From assembly GCA_903813345.2 (NCBI GenBank), contig CAIIXF020000007.1, positions 7,135,730-7,199,729 on the forward strand: a stretch of 64,000 nucleotides of DNA, written 5' to 3'. Both the position numbers and the translations under genes were made by a program. Positions 9,811 through 20,985 of this stretch are shown one piece after another. Numbering within the stretch: the stretch's first letter is position 1; each line of letters starts with the position of its first letter. Source of the DNA: Owenia fusiformis. Taxonomy: Eukaryota > Annelida > Polychaeta > Sabellida > Oweniidae. Under the pieces are notes generated by a model, which searched no databases, was not told the origin of the DNA, and was given only the letters and a program-made list of their open reading frames with translations.

Positions 9811-10650
9811 ATATATATCTTTTATTGACTCTCTTATGTCATTGCAATGACATAATAGTCACTACAAACTACAATATGCAAAATTAAACTAAGACTAAAC
9901 TAACTACTTCATAGGAAATATACAAAGTTGTAAAATACAATTACAGCATCACAAAATGTAAAATACAAAAATATGAGATAGTTGTAAAATACAAATACAA
10001 ATACAACATGACAGAATTTAAAACATCAGTGTGATGTATCATTGTCACAATATTAATCCAGTTTTTTGAATGAATGATAAATGAACTTTGCTAGATGTAA
10101 AATTACATACGAATTTTTATGAGACAAAAGCTTTTTGAAAATAAAATCAGGACTTCCTACAAAATTAAATTGTGTAAGGGTGTCAAACAGAAATTTTCTT
10201 TCTGTTGTATTTTTCTTACACATCATGATAAAGTGTTGTTCATCTTCTAAAATACCACACACATTACATAAACGTTCATCCAAAGGTCTTGGCTTAGGCT
10301 TCAAATGACGACCAATTTCAATATGTAATTTGTGTGAACTAAGCCTAAATCTACTAATTGCTTGTCTGTAATTTTTATTTTGTATATTTAAATAACCCTC
10401 TCTTTCAAAGACATTTTTGAATGTTACGGAAGTTCTTAAAACAGGATATTTGAAAATGTCTTTCTGCCATTGAGACTTATTATTCTGATACAGTTTTTTT
10501 GTTATCATCTTGATAAAAATATAATCATCATCAATCTTTTGAGTTCCCCAATATGAGAATAAATCACTTTTTTAAAATATCAGTGATTTTGTTTGACCAA
10601 GTGCCTTTAAAACCCAGTTGGCTCATTTCAAGGTCATGCGTATATGTTTT
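9811..10650 (-). mobile_element. 5'-truncated LINE inserted in the array 1 edge spacer
   Basis: A minus-strand frame at 10053-10508 (151 codons) has the C-terminal layout of non-LTR reverse-transcriptase polyproteins: the phrase SRFRLSSHKLHIEIGRH, then a CCHC zinc-knuckle-like motif (ERLCNVCG...HFIMMC). The frame continues upstream in the same register to about 10563 with a YWG motif, but no palm-domain motifs are present, so only the 3' end was inserted. The downstream 3' region ends in an AT repeat at about 9811-9819. Array spacer stops at 9810 and resumes at 10651 (CACTAGAAAGTTTATTCAG), so the element split a spacer. No clear target duplication was seen. Clade not assigned. Confidence 0.8.
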
Positions 10651-13528
10651 CACTAGAAAGTTTATTCAGTTAAAATAACAGACAGCAAATAAACAGTATA
10701 AACATTCATTCATAAAATATTTAAAATGCACCGTGCTTTACCTGTAAGTTAAAATCAGTAATGATGACAGCTCTCTCCACAACACTCAATTATAACAATC
10801 TAAATAGACTAATTACATCTTCATTTTGAAAATTTAATTTTGGAAATAATTCAAAATGGCAACAAATGATATGCCTCTATGTTTTGATGAAGTGATAGAA
10901 ACACGTACATCAGTTCGGGTGACAGTGTAATTATAAGTCACGCGCCATCAAGGCGAGTCTACCCGATCATAACGTATCATCATCCCAGAAAATTATAATC
11001 ATTTATATTTCTTCATCATCCTCTTTTAATTGTTTAATAACGATCTCGGTTTCTTAGTGTACGATATTAATGGAAACTCATGTAAAATACATGAATATGC
11101 TCATGTGAGTGCGTGTATAATTTTGGCTCGCAACACCGACTCCCTGCTTGATAATTTTGGTATGTGTTTTTATCTCAGAAAAAAATAAATGGGAATTCAT
11201 TTTCATGACCAATATAATATGGGATCGCCATGCTCATACATATTCAACTCTGTTGGTAAAACGACTGAATACTAGTATACCATAAAAAATTTACTGCTGA
11301 GTCAGGTGCGTACAAGTTCGTATGTATAAATTTATGTTCTATATATACTCCTCGGAAAAAATGATTGAACCAGTACATAAAATTACAAACAAAATATCTA
11401 TAGTGATGATAGTGATAGAGTGATAGTGTTCATTAAATCTAAAATACAATCTCAAATGGATATGCCGCAGTTCAAATTGATAATCATATACATAAACATA
11501 AGATAAACATGATATTTATTTGCGGTTACCATAGATACCATGTCTTCTACCTGCACTAAGATATTCACTTACCATAGTGCTTACGTTTTCTTAAAAATAA
11601 GTCACTCGAATCGACTTATGGAACCACAGTAGGCTCGTAAATTACGCTAGAATAACCACGATCTATTTATGAATTTATAATACGCGTGTAACAAGCATAT
11701 TTTTATGTATTTCAATTAAAAGTTATCATTAAGATATCCTTACCAGTTTATAACTAACACCTGGGAACACAACGATGAGTTCTTCAGTTATTTTTATTTG
11801 ATGTTCTGCATTGTGTTCCGTACCCCCTTCCCGTTAGTACAACTCGCTCGTATTTTTCCGCTATCCTTTTAACATGACAAGTCGACTATTTAGCAGCGAT
11901 TTACTGCTTGCCGTTTTAACTTTGATAATTGATAAGAAAAAAGTAATATTTTGGTTTAATGGGCAAGAAGTACATGCAGACGTATGTACTACAACAAAAC
12001 AAGGGCCATTTTGTCTGCGGGCTTCGTATCATTTTGTTTATCACCAATTACTGGAACTGTATTTTTCTCGCTGGTGCAACTTTAATGATAGAGAAGACTC
12101 AGAGACTTTAACTTTACTGTGTATGATAGATGTTTACGTCTTCATCTCAATAAAGTTACAAATCTAATTCATCACCTGACCACTCCCCTCTTACAGTTGA
12201 AAGCCGCTATGAACAATTGAGTCTCAATAATTGTGTATTTTTCATTTTCATTTCTCCAATTAAATTGTAAATAAAAGAGATAGCTTGGTGAGGACATTTG
12301 GAGACATTCAAGCTGCAATTTATGTGAGAAGATTCAAATTTTATGAGTAACATGTAAAAATAAATGATTTATATCTATCTAAGAATTTGAGATAAATCAG
12401 TCAATCCGAAAGTTTTGCAAAGTTAACCGATGATGCTGCAACACACAAAGTACCATGGCACAATAAATACAATGCAAACATTAAATAGTTTATAACATAG
12501 ATCATGAGCACATATGAAACTTCCACTAAATCATAGTTCAAAAGAAAAAATCGAACATATTTCACCCCGTCGGTTAATTCACTTCTGATCAGGTACTAAA
12601 TGTCCCACATCAATCACATGCTCCTTGTTTACTCATCACGAAGATGGACAAAACTCAAATTGAATGGATGTGATAGCAATGGCAAAGTTATTTTCAAAAA
12701 ATTGAAAACGATAAGTCACCATTGATTTTTCAGTGATGCACGTTTAAACAATGTTTGAAAATTGTTATGCAATGAGTACAATTTAGGTTACTTGCGCACA
12801 GTGTACATGTATATAATTCGTACATTTGGTATATACCCTACTGTTTGAAATAAAAATTTGTCATGGTCCCTTGATCGGACAGAAAACAAGTAGGAAACGA
12901 CCAGGTTTACTTCTCATCCCATTGCCGTCCAATCCGGGGAAACTCCGGGGAAGCATGGTCAGTGAAAACTCCCTAATGAAATATAGAAAAGCGATCATGA
13001 TTAATGTTCCCCCTTACCCTCCCCTTGCCTGAGGCACGAGTCCTTTTTGAAAGAGTTCACAAAAGATGGACATAAAATTGACATCAACTTCTACATAAAT
13101 GTGATATATGGTACTAAGTTTGATTTTCATAGATTATTTCCAAGCTGTATTGTAACGAGTGATGCAGGGCGTGAAAGCCCGAGGGTAGAGCTATTTTACG
13201 AGTAAAGAGTCTGTAGAGAGACGGTCACTGAGAAAGGTCAGACACCTGAATTCTAGCAGAGAAAATATTTTTCAAACGTTTAAGAGAATGAGAAAGTTAT
13301 TGGTGAAAAGTTGTGCTCGTCCAAAATCGAGGGCTCGTAAATAATGTCAACCAAGAATTCTCAGCTACTTTGTGATATACGATTAATTTAAAAAAAACGA
13401 ACTTATAAAATTTTGTATTAAGCATAAAAGTAGTTTTTAGAAAATTAAAGTCCATTGAATTACAGAACTGACATATGAAAACATTAATAAATGGTTATCA
13501 AAATGTTTTATAACCTTAACAAGAAAGT
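10651..13528. other. no gene recognised between the arrays
   Basis: AT-rich DNA separating the two divergent arrays. One open frame at 11874-12167 (97 codons) has no recognisable domain or splice context and is not called. No repeat with defined ends was seen. Confidence 0.45.
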
Positions 13529-13529
13529 A

Positions 13530-13598
13530 CCAGAATAAGGTTGCGATCCTCGACCTCTGGGTTATGGGCCCAGCACGCCTCCACTTCGCCACTTTGCT
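13530..13598 (-). pseudogene. solitary tRNA-iMet(CAT) relic
   Basis: Isolated, decayed copy with the anticodon arm intact but deletions and changes in the T arm and acceptor stem. It lies between the two arrays in array 1 orientation. Confidence 0.65.
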
Positions 13599-13755
13599 TT
13601 GCAAAAACTGTGTGAATAACCTTTCGCAAAATATTACTCATAAGTTACTAATCAATGGAATATGACATACTATTTGTTCCAATGTCTTTAGCTTCCGCCC
13701 GCAATAAAATACGTACTTTGCTGGGTGTGTATTGTAAAACGATATATACTAGGGG

Positions 13756-13828
13756 CTGGGCGAGGTTCTGATCCCCTGACCTCTAGAGTATTGGCTGAAG
13801 ATGCCTTCCAGAGCGTCACTCTACTTGC
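13756..13828 (-). pseudogene. strongly decayed tRNA-iMet-like relic
   Basis: Only the overall layout (A-box-like start, anticodon-arm region, B-box-like GGATCAGAACC) still aligns with the initiator family; the anticodon is no longer CAT. Confidence 0.4.
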
Positions 13829-14806
13829 ACGTCAAACGATAAAATATTTCCAGTTTAACGTTTCATGACGTATTTTGATCATTTATTTCCATTTTTCATA
13901 AAGATTTACTATTTTGCATTTATATCATATTTTGATTTTTTTAATTGAGTTCACTCATGTAGGTGCTTTTAATTGTACTTCTGAAGCATCCGACATTGCG
14001 ATCACCTCTGCTTTTAACTGACATTAAATTCGAGAGTGAACTAAAACGGAGAATTCGTTGTAATAGGGCCACTAATTTGCTTTCAAATTTAGATTCTTGA
14101 TCAAGTGTTGATAATATAATAGCATACACAATCAATTACAAACCGGGCGTCTGCAAACATGCAAATTGACTTCATTTTTTGTCAATCGAAACAATGCAAA
14201 CAGTTTCATAACATTTTGTTAGTATTGTCTTAATGATATATATATTTCAATCAGTTTTGATGAGTAAACTATGTTAATTAACATGGAAATAATCATTTAA
14301 TCGTATAAGTGACGACTGACTTTAATCGTATGTATGCTTTATAATTAATTTAATTGATGAATTTATTCATTGACTTATCTATATCTTTTCATATAAATCC
14401 TGCACCTATGTATGATTTATTTTGCTCTATGTTGGATGCAGTCGGGGACATAAAAAATTAAATGACTCCAAAGGAGTGGAATGTTGAACTGTTAACTCAT
14501 GTTGAACAGGGACTAGTTCTCAAAGAAACAGTTAGAGTGAACCATTGGTGCTGACATCTTAATTTCAAAAAATGCGCTAAAGGGATCTCGTTTGATGGGC
14601 AGGGATAGCAATGATGACATCTATTAATATGGTGTATATGCAGAAATATATAGATAGACCAAATACTTTATCCCAAAATGGAATATTGTTCCGAGGATCG
14701 AAACCTTGCTCAGCTATTATTTTGCCAAAGTTCTCGAACATCCCTTCAATCATTTCTAGCATAGCATGTATTCTGGATTGCGAACAGGATATGTGTGCTA
14801 TCAGAA

Positions 14807-14878
14807 AGCAGAGTTGTGCAGTGGAAGCGTGCTTTGCCTATAATGCAAAGGTCCGAGGATCGAAACCTTGCTCTGCTA
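14807..14878 (+). tRNA. iMet-like tRNA, anticodon TAT, array 2 unit 1
   Basis: Anticodon loop CCTATAA; A box is TTGTGCAGTGG rather than TGGCGCAGTGG; anticodon stem weakened. Confidence 0.65.
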
Positions 14879-14968
14879 ACATTTTGCCAAAGTTCTCGAA
14901 CATCCCTTCAATCGTTTCTAGCATAGCATGTATTCTAGATTGCTAACAGGATATTTGCGCTATCAGAA

Positions 14969-15040
14969 AGCAGAGTGGCGCAGTGGAAGCGTGCTGGGCC
15001 CATAACCCAGAGGTCCGAGGATCGAAACCTTGCTCTGCTA
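14969..15040 (+). tRNA. tRNA-iMet(CAT) array 2 unit 2
   Basis: Consensus copy. Confidence 0.9.
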
Positions 15041-15135
15041 ATATTTTGCCAAAGGTCTCGAACATCTCTTTAATCATTTCAAACATAGCATGTATTCTAC
15101 AGGTATATTGCGAACAGGATTTTGTGCTATCAGAA

Positions 15136-15207
15136 AGCAGAGTGGCGCAGTAGAAGCATGCTGGGCCCAAAACCAAGAGATGCGAGGATCGAAACCTTGC
15201 TCTGCTA
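15136..15207 (+). tRNA. iMet-like tRNA, anticodon CAA, array 2 unit 3
   Basis: Anticodon position reads CAA; further changes in the anticodon and T stems suggest an edge pseudogene. Confidence 0.5.
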
Positions 15208-15297
15208 ATATTTTTCCAAAGTTCTCGAACATCCCTTCAATCATTTCTAGCATAGCATGTATTCTAGATTGCGAACAGGATATGTGTGCTATCAGAA

Positions 15298-15369
15298 AGC
15301 AAAGTGGTGCAGTGGAAGCGTGCTGGGACCATAACCCTTAGGTCCGAGGATCGAAACCTTGTTATGCTA
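15298..15369 (+). pseudogene. tRNA-iMet(CAT) array 2 unit 4, decayed
   Basis: Acceptor, anticodon-stem and 3'-end changes. Confidence 0.6.
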
Positions 15370-15465
15370 ATATTTTGCCAAAGGTCTCGAACATCTCTTT
15401 AATCATTTCAAACATAGCATGTATTCTACATATATATTGCGAACAGTATATGTGTGCTATCTGAA

Positions 15466-15537
15466 ACCAGAGTGGCGCAGTGGAAGCGTGCTGGGCCCAT
15501 AACCCAGAGGTCCGAGGATCGAAACCTTGCTCTGCTA
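15466..15537 (+). tRNA. tRNA-iMet(CAT) array 2 unit 5
   Basis: One change at position 2 of the acceptor stem. Confidence 0.8.
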
Positions 15538-15836
15538 ATATTTTGCCAAAGTTCTCGAAAATCCCTTCAATCATTTCTAGCATAGCATGTATTCTAGATT
15601 GCGAACAGGATATGTGTGCTATCAGAAACCCAGAGGTCCGAGGATCGAAACCTTGCTCTGCTAATATTTTGCCAAAGTTCTCGAACATCCCTTCAATCAT
15701 TTATAGCATAGCATGTATTCTAGATTGCGAACAGGATATGTGTGGTCTCGAACATCTCTTTAATCATTTCAAACATAGCATGTAGACTAATGTATTTTAG
15801 GTGTATATTGCGAACAGGATATGTGTGCTATCAGAA

Positions 15837-15908
15837 AGCAGAGTGGCGCAGTGGAAGCGTGCTGGGCCCATAACCCAGAGGTCCGAGGATCGAAACCTTG
15901 CTCTGCTA
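15837..15908 (+). tRNA. tRNA-iMet(CAT) array 2 unit 6
   Basis: Consensus copy, first full unit of the duplicated segment. Confidence 0.9.
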
Positions 15909-15998
15909 ATATTTTGTCAAAGTTCTCGAACATCCCTTCAATCATTTCTAGCATAGCATGTGTTCTTGATTGCGAACAGGATATGTGTGCTATCAGAA

Positions 15999-16070
15999 AG
16001 CAGAGTGGCGCAGTGGAAGCCTGCTTGGCCTATAACGCAGAGGTCCGAGGATTGAAACCTTGCTCTGCTA
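15999..16070 (+). tRNA. iMet-like tRNA, anticodon TAT, array 2 unit 7
   Basis: TAT with consensus A box; B box has one change (GGATTGAAACC). Confidence 0.65.
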
Positions 16071-16160
16071 ATATTTTGCCAAAGTTCTCGAACATCCCTT
16101 CAATCATTTCTAGCATAGCATGTATTCTTGATTGCGAACAGGATATGTGTGCTATCAGAA

Positions 16161-16232
16161 AGCAGAGTTGTGCAGTGGAAGCGTGCTTTGCCTATAATGC
16201 AGAGGTCCGAGGATCGAAACCTTGCTCTGCTA
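16161..16232 (+). tRNA. iMet-like tRNA, anticodon TAT, array 2 unit 8
   Basis: TAT; variant A box as in unit 1. Confidence 0.65.
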
Positions 16233-16322
16233 ATATTTTGCTAAAGTTCTCGAACATCCCTTCAATCATTTCTAGCATAGCATGTATTCTGGATTGCGAA
16301 CATTATATGTGTGCTATCAGAA

Positions 16323-16394
16323 AGCAGAGTGGCGCAGTTGAAGCGTGCTGGGCCCATAACCCAGAGGTCCGAGGATCGAAACCTTGCTCTGCTA
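16323..16394 (+). tRNA. tRNA-iMet(CAT) array 2 unit 9
   Basis: One D-loop change. Confidence 0.85.
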
Positions 16395-16484
16395 ATATTT
16401 TGCCAAAGTTCTCGAACATCCCTTCAATCATTTGAAGCATAGCATGTATTCTTGATTGCGAACAGAATATGTGTGCTATCCAAA

Positions 16485-16555
16485 AGCAGAGCTGGCAGTG
16501 GAAGCGTGCTTGGCCTATAATGCAGAGGTCCGAGGATCGAAACCTTGCTCTGCTA
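16485..16555 (+). pseudogene. iMet-like tRNA, anticodon TAT, array 2 unit 10, D-arm deletion
   Basis: 71 nt; A box damaged. Confidence 0.55.
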
Positions 16556-16646
16556 ATATTTTGCTGAAGTTTCTCGAACATCCCTTCAATTATTTGTAGC
16601 ATAGCATGTATTCTAGATTGCGAACAGGATATCTGTGCTATCAGAA

Positions 16647-16718
16647 AGCAGAGTGGCGCAGTGGAAGCGTGCTGGGCCCATAACCCAGAGGTCCGAGGAT
16701 CGAAACCTTTCTCTGCTA
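16647..16718 (+). tRNA. tRNA-iMet(CAT) array 2 unit 11
   Basis: One T-stem base changed. Confidence 0.85.
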
Positions 16719-16808
16719 ATATTTTGCCAAAGTTCTCGAACATCCCTTCAATCATTTCTAGCATAGCATGTATTCTAAATTGCGAACATTATATGTGTGC
16801 TATCAGAA

Positions 16809-16880
16809 AGCAGAATGGCGCAGTTGAAGCGTGCTGGGCCCATAACCCAGAGGTCCGAGGATCGAAACCTTGCTCTGCTA
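16809..16880 (+). tRNA. tRNA-iMet(CAT) array 2 unit 12
   Basis: One acceptor-stem and one D-loop change. Confidence 0.8.
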
Positions 16881-16975
16881 ACATTTTGCCAAAGGTCTCG
16901 AACATCTCTTTAATCATTTCAAACATAGCATTATTCTAGATGTATATTGCGAACAGGATATGTGTGCTATCAGAA

Positions 16976-17047
16976 AGCAGAGTGGCGCAGTGGAAGCGTG
17001 CTGGGCCCCTAACCCAGAGGTCCGAGGATCGAAACTTTGCTCTGCTA
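16976..17047 (+). tRNA. iMet-like tRNA, anticodon CCT, array 2 unit 13
   Basis: Single anticodon change CAT to CCT; anticodon stem still GGG:CCC. Confidence 0.65.
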
Positions 17048-17143
17048 ATATTTTGCCAAAGGTCTCGAACATCTCTTTAATCATTTCAAACATAGCATGT
17101 ATTCTACATGTATATTGCGAACAGGATATCTGTGCTATCAGAA

Positions 17144-17215
17144 AGCAGAGTGGCGCAGTGGAAGCGTGCTGGGCCCATAACCCAGAGGTCCGAGGATCGA
17201 AACCTTGCTCTGCTA
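17144..17215 (+). tRNA. tRNA-iMet(CAT) array 2 unit 14
   Basis: Consensus copy. Confidence 0.9.
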
Positions 17216-17304
17216 ATATTTTGCCAAAGTTCTCGAACATCCCTTCAATCATTTCTAGCATAGCATGTATTCTTGACCGGAACAGGATATGTGTGCTATC
17301 AGAA

Positions 17305-17376
17305 AGCAGAGTTGTGCAGTGGAAGCCTGCTTGGCCTATAATGCAGAGGTCCGAGGATCGAAACCTTGCTCTGCTA
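17305..17376 (+). tRNA. iMet-like tRNA, anticodon TAT, array 2 unit 15
   Basis: TAT; variant A box and an extra D-stem change. Confidence 0.6.
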
Positions 17377-17466
17377 ATATTTTGCTAAAGTTCTCGAACA
17401 TCCCTTCAATCATTTCTAGCATAGCATGTATTCTAGATTGTGAACAGGATATATATGCTATCAGAA

Positions 17467-17538
17467 AGCAGAGTGGCGCAGTGGAAGCGTGCTGGGCCCA
17501 TAACCCAGAGGTCCGAGGATCGAAACCTTGCTCTGCTA
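17467..17538 (+). tRNA. tRNA-iMet(CAT) array 2 unit 16
   Basis: Consensus copy. Confidence 0.9.
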
Positions 17539-17634
17539 ACATTTTGCCAAAGGTCTCGAACATCTCTTTAATCATTTCAAACATAGCATGTATTCTACAT
17601 GTATATTGCGAACAGGATATGTGTGCTATCAGAA

Positions 17635-17706
17635 AGCAGAGTGGCCCAGTGGAAGCGTGCTGGGCCCATAACCCAGAGGTCCGAGGATCGAAACTTTGCT
17701 CTGCTA
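17635..17706 (+). tRNA. tRNA-iMet(CAT) array 2 unit 17
   Basis: A-box change (GGCCCAG) and one T-stem change. Confidence 0.75.
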
Positions 17707-17802
17707 ATATTTTGCCAAAGGTCTCGAACATCTCTTTAATCATTTCAAACATAGCATGTATTCTACATGTATATTGCGAACAGGATATCTGTGCTATCAG
17801 AA

Positions 17803-17874
17803 AGCAGAGTGGCGCAGTGGAAGCGTGCTGGGCCCATAACCCAGAGGTCCGAGGATCGAAACCTTGCTCTGCTA
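17803..17874 (+). tRNA. tRNA-iMet(CAT) array 2 unit 18
   Basis: Consensus copy. Confidence 0.9.
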
Positions 17875-18089
17875 ATATTTTGCCAAAGTTCTCGAACATC
17901 CCTTCAATCATTTCTAGCATAGCATTTATTCTCGACCGGAACAGGCTATGTGTGCCATCTTGCTCTGCTAATATTTTGCCAAAGTTCTCGAACATCTCTT
18001 CAATCATTTCAAACATAGCATGTATTAATCATTTCAAACATAGCATGTATTCTACATGTATATTGCGAACAGGATATGTGCTATCAGAA

Positions 18090-18161
18090 AGCAGAGTGGC
18101 GCAGTGGAAGCGTGCTGGGCCCATAACCCAGAGGTCCGAGGATCGAAACCTTGCTCTGCTA
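18090..18161 (+). tRNA. tRNA-iMet(CAT) array 2 unit 19
   Basis: Consensus copy. Confidence 0.9.
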
Positions 18162-18253
18162 ATATTTTGCCAAAGTTCTCGAACATCCCTTCAATCATTT
18201 TTCTAGCATAGCATGTATTCTTGATTGCGAACAAGATATTTGTGCTATCAGAA

Positions 18254-18325
18254 AGCAGAGTTGTGCAGTGGAAGCGTGCTTGGCCTATAATGCAGGGGTC
18301 CGAGGATCGAAACCTTGCTCTGCTA
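18254..18325 (+). tRNA. iMet-like tRNA, anticodon TAT, array 2 unit 20
   Basis: TAT; variant A box; one variable-region change. Confidence 0.6.
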
Positions 18326-18415
18326 ATATTTTGCTAAAGTTCTCGAACATCCCTCCAATCATTTCTAGCATAGCATGTATTCTAGATTGCGAACAGGATA
18401 TATGTGCTATCAGAA

Positions 18416-18487
18416 AGCAGAGTGGCGCAGTGGAAGCGTGCTGGGCCCATAACCCAGAGGTCCGAGGATCGAAACCTTGCTCTGCTA
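18416..18487 (+). tRNA. tRNA-iMet(CAT) array 2 unit 21
   Basis: Consensus copy. Confidence 0.9.
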
Positions 18488-18577
18488 ATATTTTGCCAAA
18501 GTTCTCGAACATCCCTTCAATCATTTCTAGCATAGAATGTATTCTGGATTGCGAACAGTATATGTGTGCTATCAGAA

Positions 18578-18649
18578 AGCAGAGTGGCGCAGTTGAAACG
18601 TGCTGGGCCCATAACCCAGAGAACCGAGGATCGAAACCTTGCTCTGCTA
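18578..18649 (+). tRNA. tRNA-iMet(CAT) array 2 unit 22
   Basis: D-arm and variable-region changes. Confidence 0.75.
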
Positions 18650-18746
18650 ACATTTTTGCCAAAGGTCTCGAACATCTCTTTAATCATTTCAAACATAGCA
18701 TGTATTCTACATTTATATTGCGAACAGGATATGTGTGCTATCAGAA

Positions 18747-18818
18747 AGCAGAGTGGCGCAGTGGAAGCGTGCTGGGCCCATAACCCAGAGGTCCGAGGAT
18801 CGAAACCTTGCTCTGCTA
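18747..18818 (+). tRNA. tRNA-iMet(CAT) array 2 unit 23
   Basis: Consensus copy. Confidence 0.9.
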
Positions 18819-18914
18819 ATATTTTGCCAAAGGTCTCGAACATCTCTTTAATCATTTCAAACATAGCATGTATTCTACATGTATATTGCGAACAAGATAT
18901 TTGTGCTATCAGAA

Positions 18915-18986
18915 AGCAGAGTGGCGCAGTGGAAGCGTGCTGGGCCCATAACCCAGAGGTCCGAGGATCGAAACCTTGCTCTGCTA
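18915..18986 (+). tRNA. tRNA-iMet(CAT) array 2 unit 24
   Basis: Consensus copy. Confidence 0.9.
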
Positions 18987-19075
18987 ATATTTTGCCAAAG
19001 TTCTCGAACATCCCTTCAATCATTTCTAGCATAGCATGTATTCTTGACCGGAACAGGATATGTGTGCTATCAGAA

Positions 19076-19147
19076 AGCAGAGTTGTGCAGTGGAAGCCTG
19101 CTTGGCCTATAATGCAGAGGTCCGAGGATCGAAACCTTGCTCTGCTA
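19076..19147 (+). tRNA. iMet-like tRNA, anticodon TAT, array 2 unit 25
   Basis: TAT; copy of unit 15 at +1,771 bp. Confidence 0.6.
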
Positions 19148-19237
19148 ATATTTTGCTAAAGTTCTCGAACATCCCTTCAATCATTTCTAGCATAGCATGT
19201 ATTCTAGATTGTGAACAGGATATATATGCTATCAGAA

Positions 19238-19309
19238 AGCAGAGTGGCGCAGTGGAAGCGTGCTTGGCCCATAACCCAGAGGTCCGAGGATCGAAACCTT
19301 GCTCTGCTA
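19238..19309 (+). tRNA. tRNA-iMet(CAT) array 2 unit 26
   Basis: One anticodon-stem change. Confidence 0.8.
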
Positions 19310-19405
19310 ACATTTTGCCAAAGGTCTCGAACATCTCTTTAATCATTTCAAACATAGCATGTATTCTACATGTATATTGCGAACAGGATATGTGTGCTAT
19401 CAGAA

Positions 19406-19477
19406 AGCAGAGTGGCCCAGTGGAAGCGTGCTGGGCCCATAACCCAGAGGTCCGAGGATCGAAACTTTGCTCTGCTA
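19406..19477 (+). tRNA. tRNA-iMet(CAT) array 2 unit 27
   Basis: Same A-box and T-stem changes as unit 17. Confidence 0.75.
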
Positions 19478-19573
19478 ATATTTTGCCAAAGGTCTCGAAC
19501 ATCTCTTTAATCATTTCAAACATAGCATGTATTCTACATGTATATTGCGAACAGGATATCTGTGCTATCAGAA

Positions 19574-19645
19574 AGCAGAGTGGCGCAGTGGAAGCGTGCT
19601 GGGCCCATAACCCAGAGGTCCGAGGATCGAAACCTTGCTCTGCTA
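19574..19645 (+). tRNA. tRNA-iMet(CAT) array 2 unit 28
   Basis: Consensus copy. Confidence 0.9.
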
Positions 19646-19734
19646 ATATTTTGCCAAAGTTCTCGAACATCCCTTCAATCATTTCTAGCATAGCATTTAT
19701 TCTTGACCGGAACAGGCTATGTGTGCTATCAGAA

Positions 19735-19806
19735 AGCAGAGTTGTGCAGTGGAAGCGTGCTTGGCCTATAATGCAGAGGTCCGAGGATCGAAACCTTGCT
19801 CTGCTA
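19735..19806 (+). tRNA. iMet-like tRNA, anticodon TAT, array 2 unit 29
   Basis: TAT; variant A box. Confidence 0.65.
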
Positions 19807-19896
19807 ATATTTTGCTAAAGTTCTCGAACATCCCTTCAATCATTTCTAGCATAGCATGTATTCTACATTGCGAACAGGATATATGTGCTACCAGAA

Positions 19897-19968
19897 AGCA
19901 GAGTGGCGCAGTGGAAGCGTGCTGGGCCCATAACCCAGAGGTCCGAGGATCGAAACCTTGCTCTGCTA
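19897..19968 (+). tRNA. tRNA-iMet(CAT) array 2 unit 30
   Basis: Consensus copy. Confidence 0.9.
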
Positions 19969-20058
19969 ATATTTTGCCAAAGTTCTCGAAAATCCCTTCA
20001 ATCATTTCTAGCATAGCATGTATTCTAGATTGCGAACAGGATATGTGTGCTACCAGAA

Positions 20059-20130
20059 AGCAGAGTGGCGCAGTGGAAGCGTGCTGGGCCCATAACCCAG
20101 AGGTCCGAGGATCGAAACCTTGCTCTGCTA
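20059..20130 (+). tRNA. tRNA-iMet(CAT) array 2 unit 31
   Basis: Consensus copy. Confidence 0.9.
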
Positions 20131-20219
20131 ATATTTTGCCAAAGTTCTCGAAAATCCCTTCAATCATTTCTAGCATAGCATTTATTCTTGACCGGAACAG
20201 GCTATGTGTGCTATCAGAA

Positions 20220-20291
20220 AGCAGAGTGGCGCAGTGGAAGCGTGCTGGGCCCATAACCCAGAGGTCCGATGATCGAAACCTTGCTCTGCTA
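20220..20291 (+). tRNA. tRNA-iMet(CAT) array 2 unit 32
   Basis: One T-stem change. Confidence 0.8.
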
Positions 20292-20381
20292 ATATTTTGC
20301 CAAAGTTCTCGAACATCCCTTCAATCATTTCTAGCATAGCATGTATTCCTGATTGCGAACAGGATATGTGTGCTATCAGAA

Positions 20382-20453
20382 AGCAGAGTGGCGCAGTGGA
20401 GGCCTGCTTGGCCTATAACGCAGAGGTCCGAGGATTGAAACCTTGCTCTGCTA
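20382..20453 (+). tRNA. iMet-like tRNA, anticodon TAT, array 2 unit 33
   Basis: TAT; consensus A box; B-box change as in unit 7. Confidence 0.6.
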
Positions 20454-20543
20454 ATATTTTGCCAAAGTTCTCGAACATCCCTTCAATCATTTCTAGCATA
20501 GCATGTATTCTTGATTGCAAACAGGATATGTGTGCTATCAGAA

Positions 20544-20615
20544 AGCAGAGTTGTGCAGTGGAAGCGTGCTTTGCCTATAATGCAGAGGTCCGAGGATCGA
20601 AACCTTGCTCTGCTA
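20544..20615 (+). tRNA. iMet-like tRNA, anticodon TAT, array 2 unit 34
   Basis: TAT; variant A box. Confidence 0.65.
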
Positions 20616-20913
20616 ATATTTTGCTAAAGTTCTCGAACATCCCTTCAATCATTTCTAGCATAGCATGTATTCTAGATTGCGAACAGGATTGTGTGCTATC
20701 AGAAACCCAGAGGTCCGAGGATCGAAACCTTGCTCTGCTAATATTTTGCCAAAGTTCTCGAACATCCCTTCAATCATTTATAGCATAGCATGTATTCTAG
20801 ATTGCGAACAGGATATGTGTGGTCTCGAACATCTCTTTAATCATTTCAAACATAGCATGTAGACTAATGTATTTTAGGTGTATATTGCGAACAGGATATG
20901 TGTGCTATCAGAA

Positions 20914-20985
20914 AGCAGAGTGGCGCAGTGGAAGCGTGCTGGGCCCATAACCCAGAGGTCCGAGGATCGAAACCTTGCTCTGCTA
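20914..20985 (+). tRNA. tRNA-iMet(CAT) array 2 unit 35
   Basis: Consensus; duplicate of unit 6 at +5,077 bp. Confidence 0.9.

Larger units (their letters stand above)
15620..19990. repeat. segmental duplication inside array 2, left copy
   Basis: Matches about 20697-25057 at a constant offset of 5,077 bp. A rare junction spacer (TGTAGACTAATGTATTTTAG) at about 15780-15800 recurs at 20857-20877 and anchors the match. Only scattered single-base differences were noticed, so the duplication is recent. A nested repeat at offset 1,771 bp links about 17144-17880 with 18915-19651. Confidence 0.9.

Noticed and set aside
9811-10650. Considering the zinc-knuckle frame as a host zinc-finger gene
   Set aside because: The SRFRLSSHKLHIE...CNVCG...HFIMMC layout is that of LINE C-termini and the block interrupts an array spacer.
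11874-12167. 97-codon open frame between the arrays
   Set aside because: No domain, homologue or splice context recognised; composition is compatible with chance in AT-rich DNA.
17289-18206. 305-codon open frame with repeated CAIRKQS / NPEVRGSKPCSANI phrases, and similar frames throughout 14.6-25.4 kb and 3.7-6.7 kb
   Set aside because: These are translations of tandem tRNA units and spacers; they appear on both strands and repeat with the tRNA period. No coding gene is needed to explain them.
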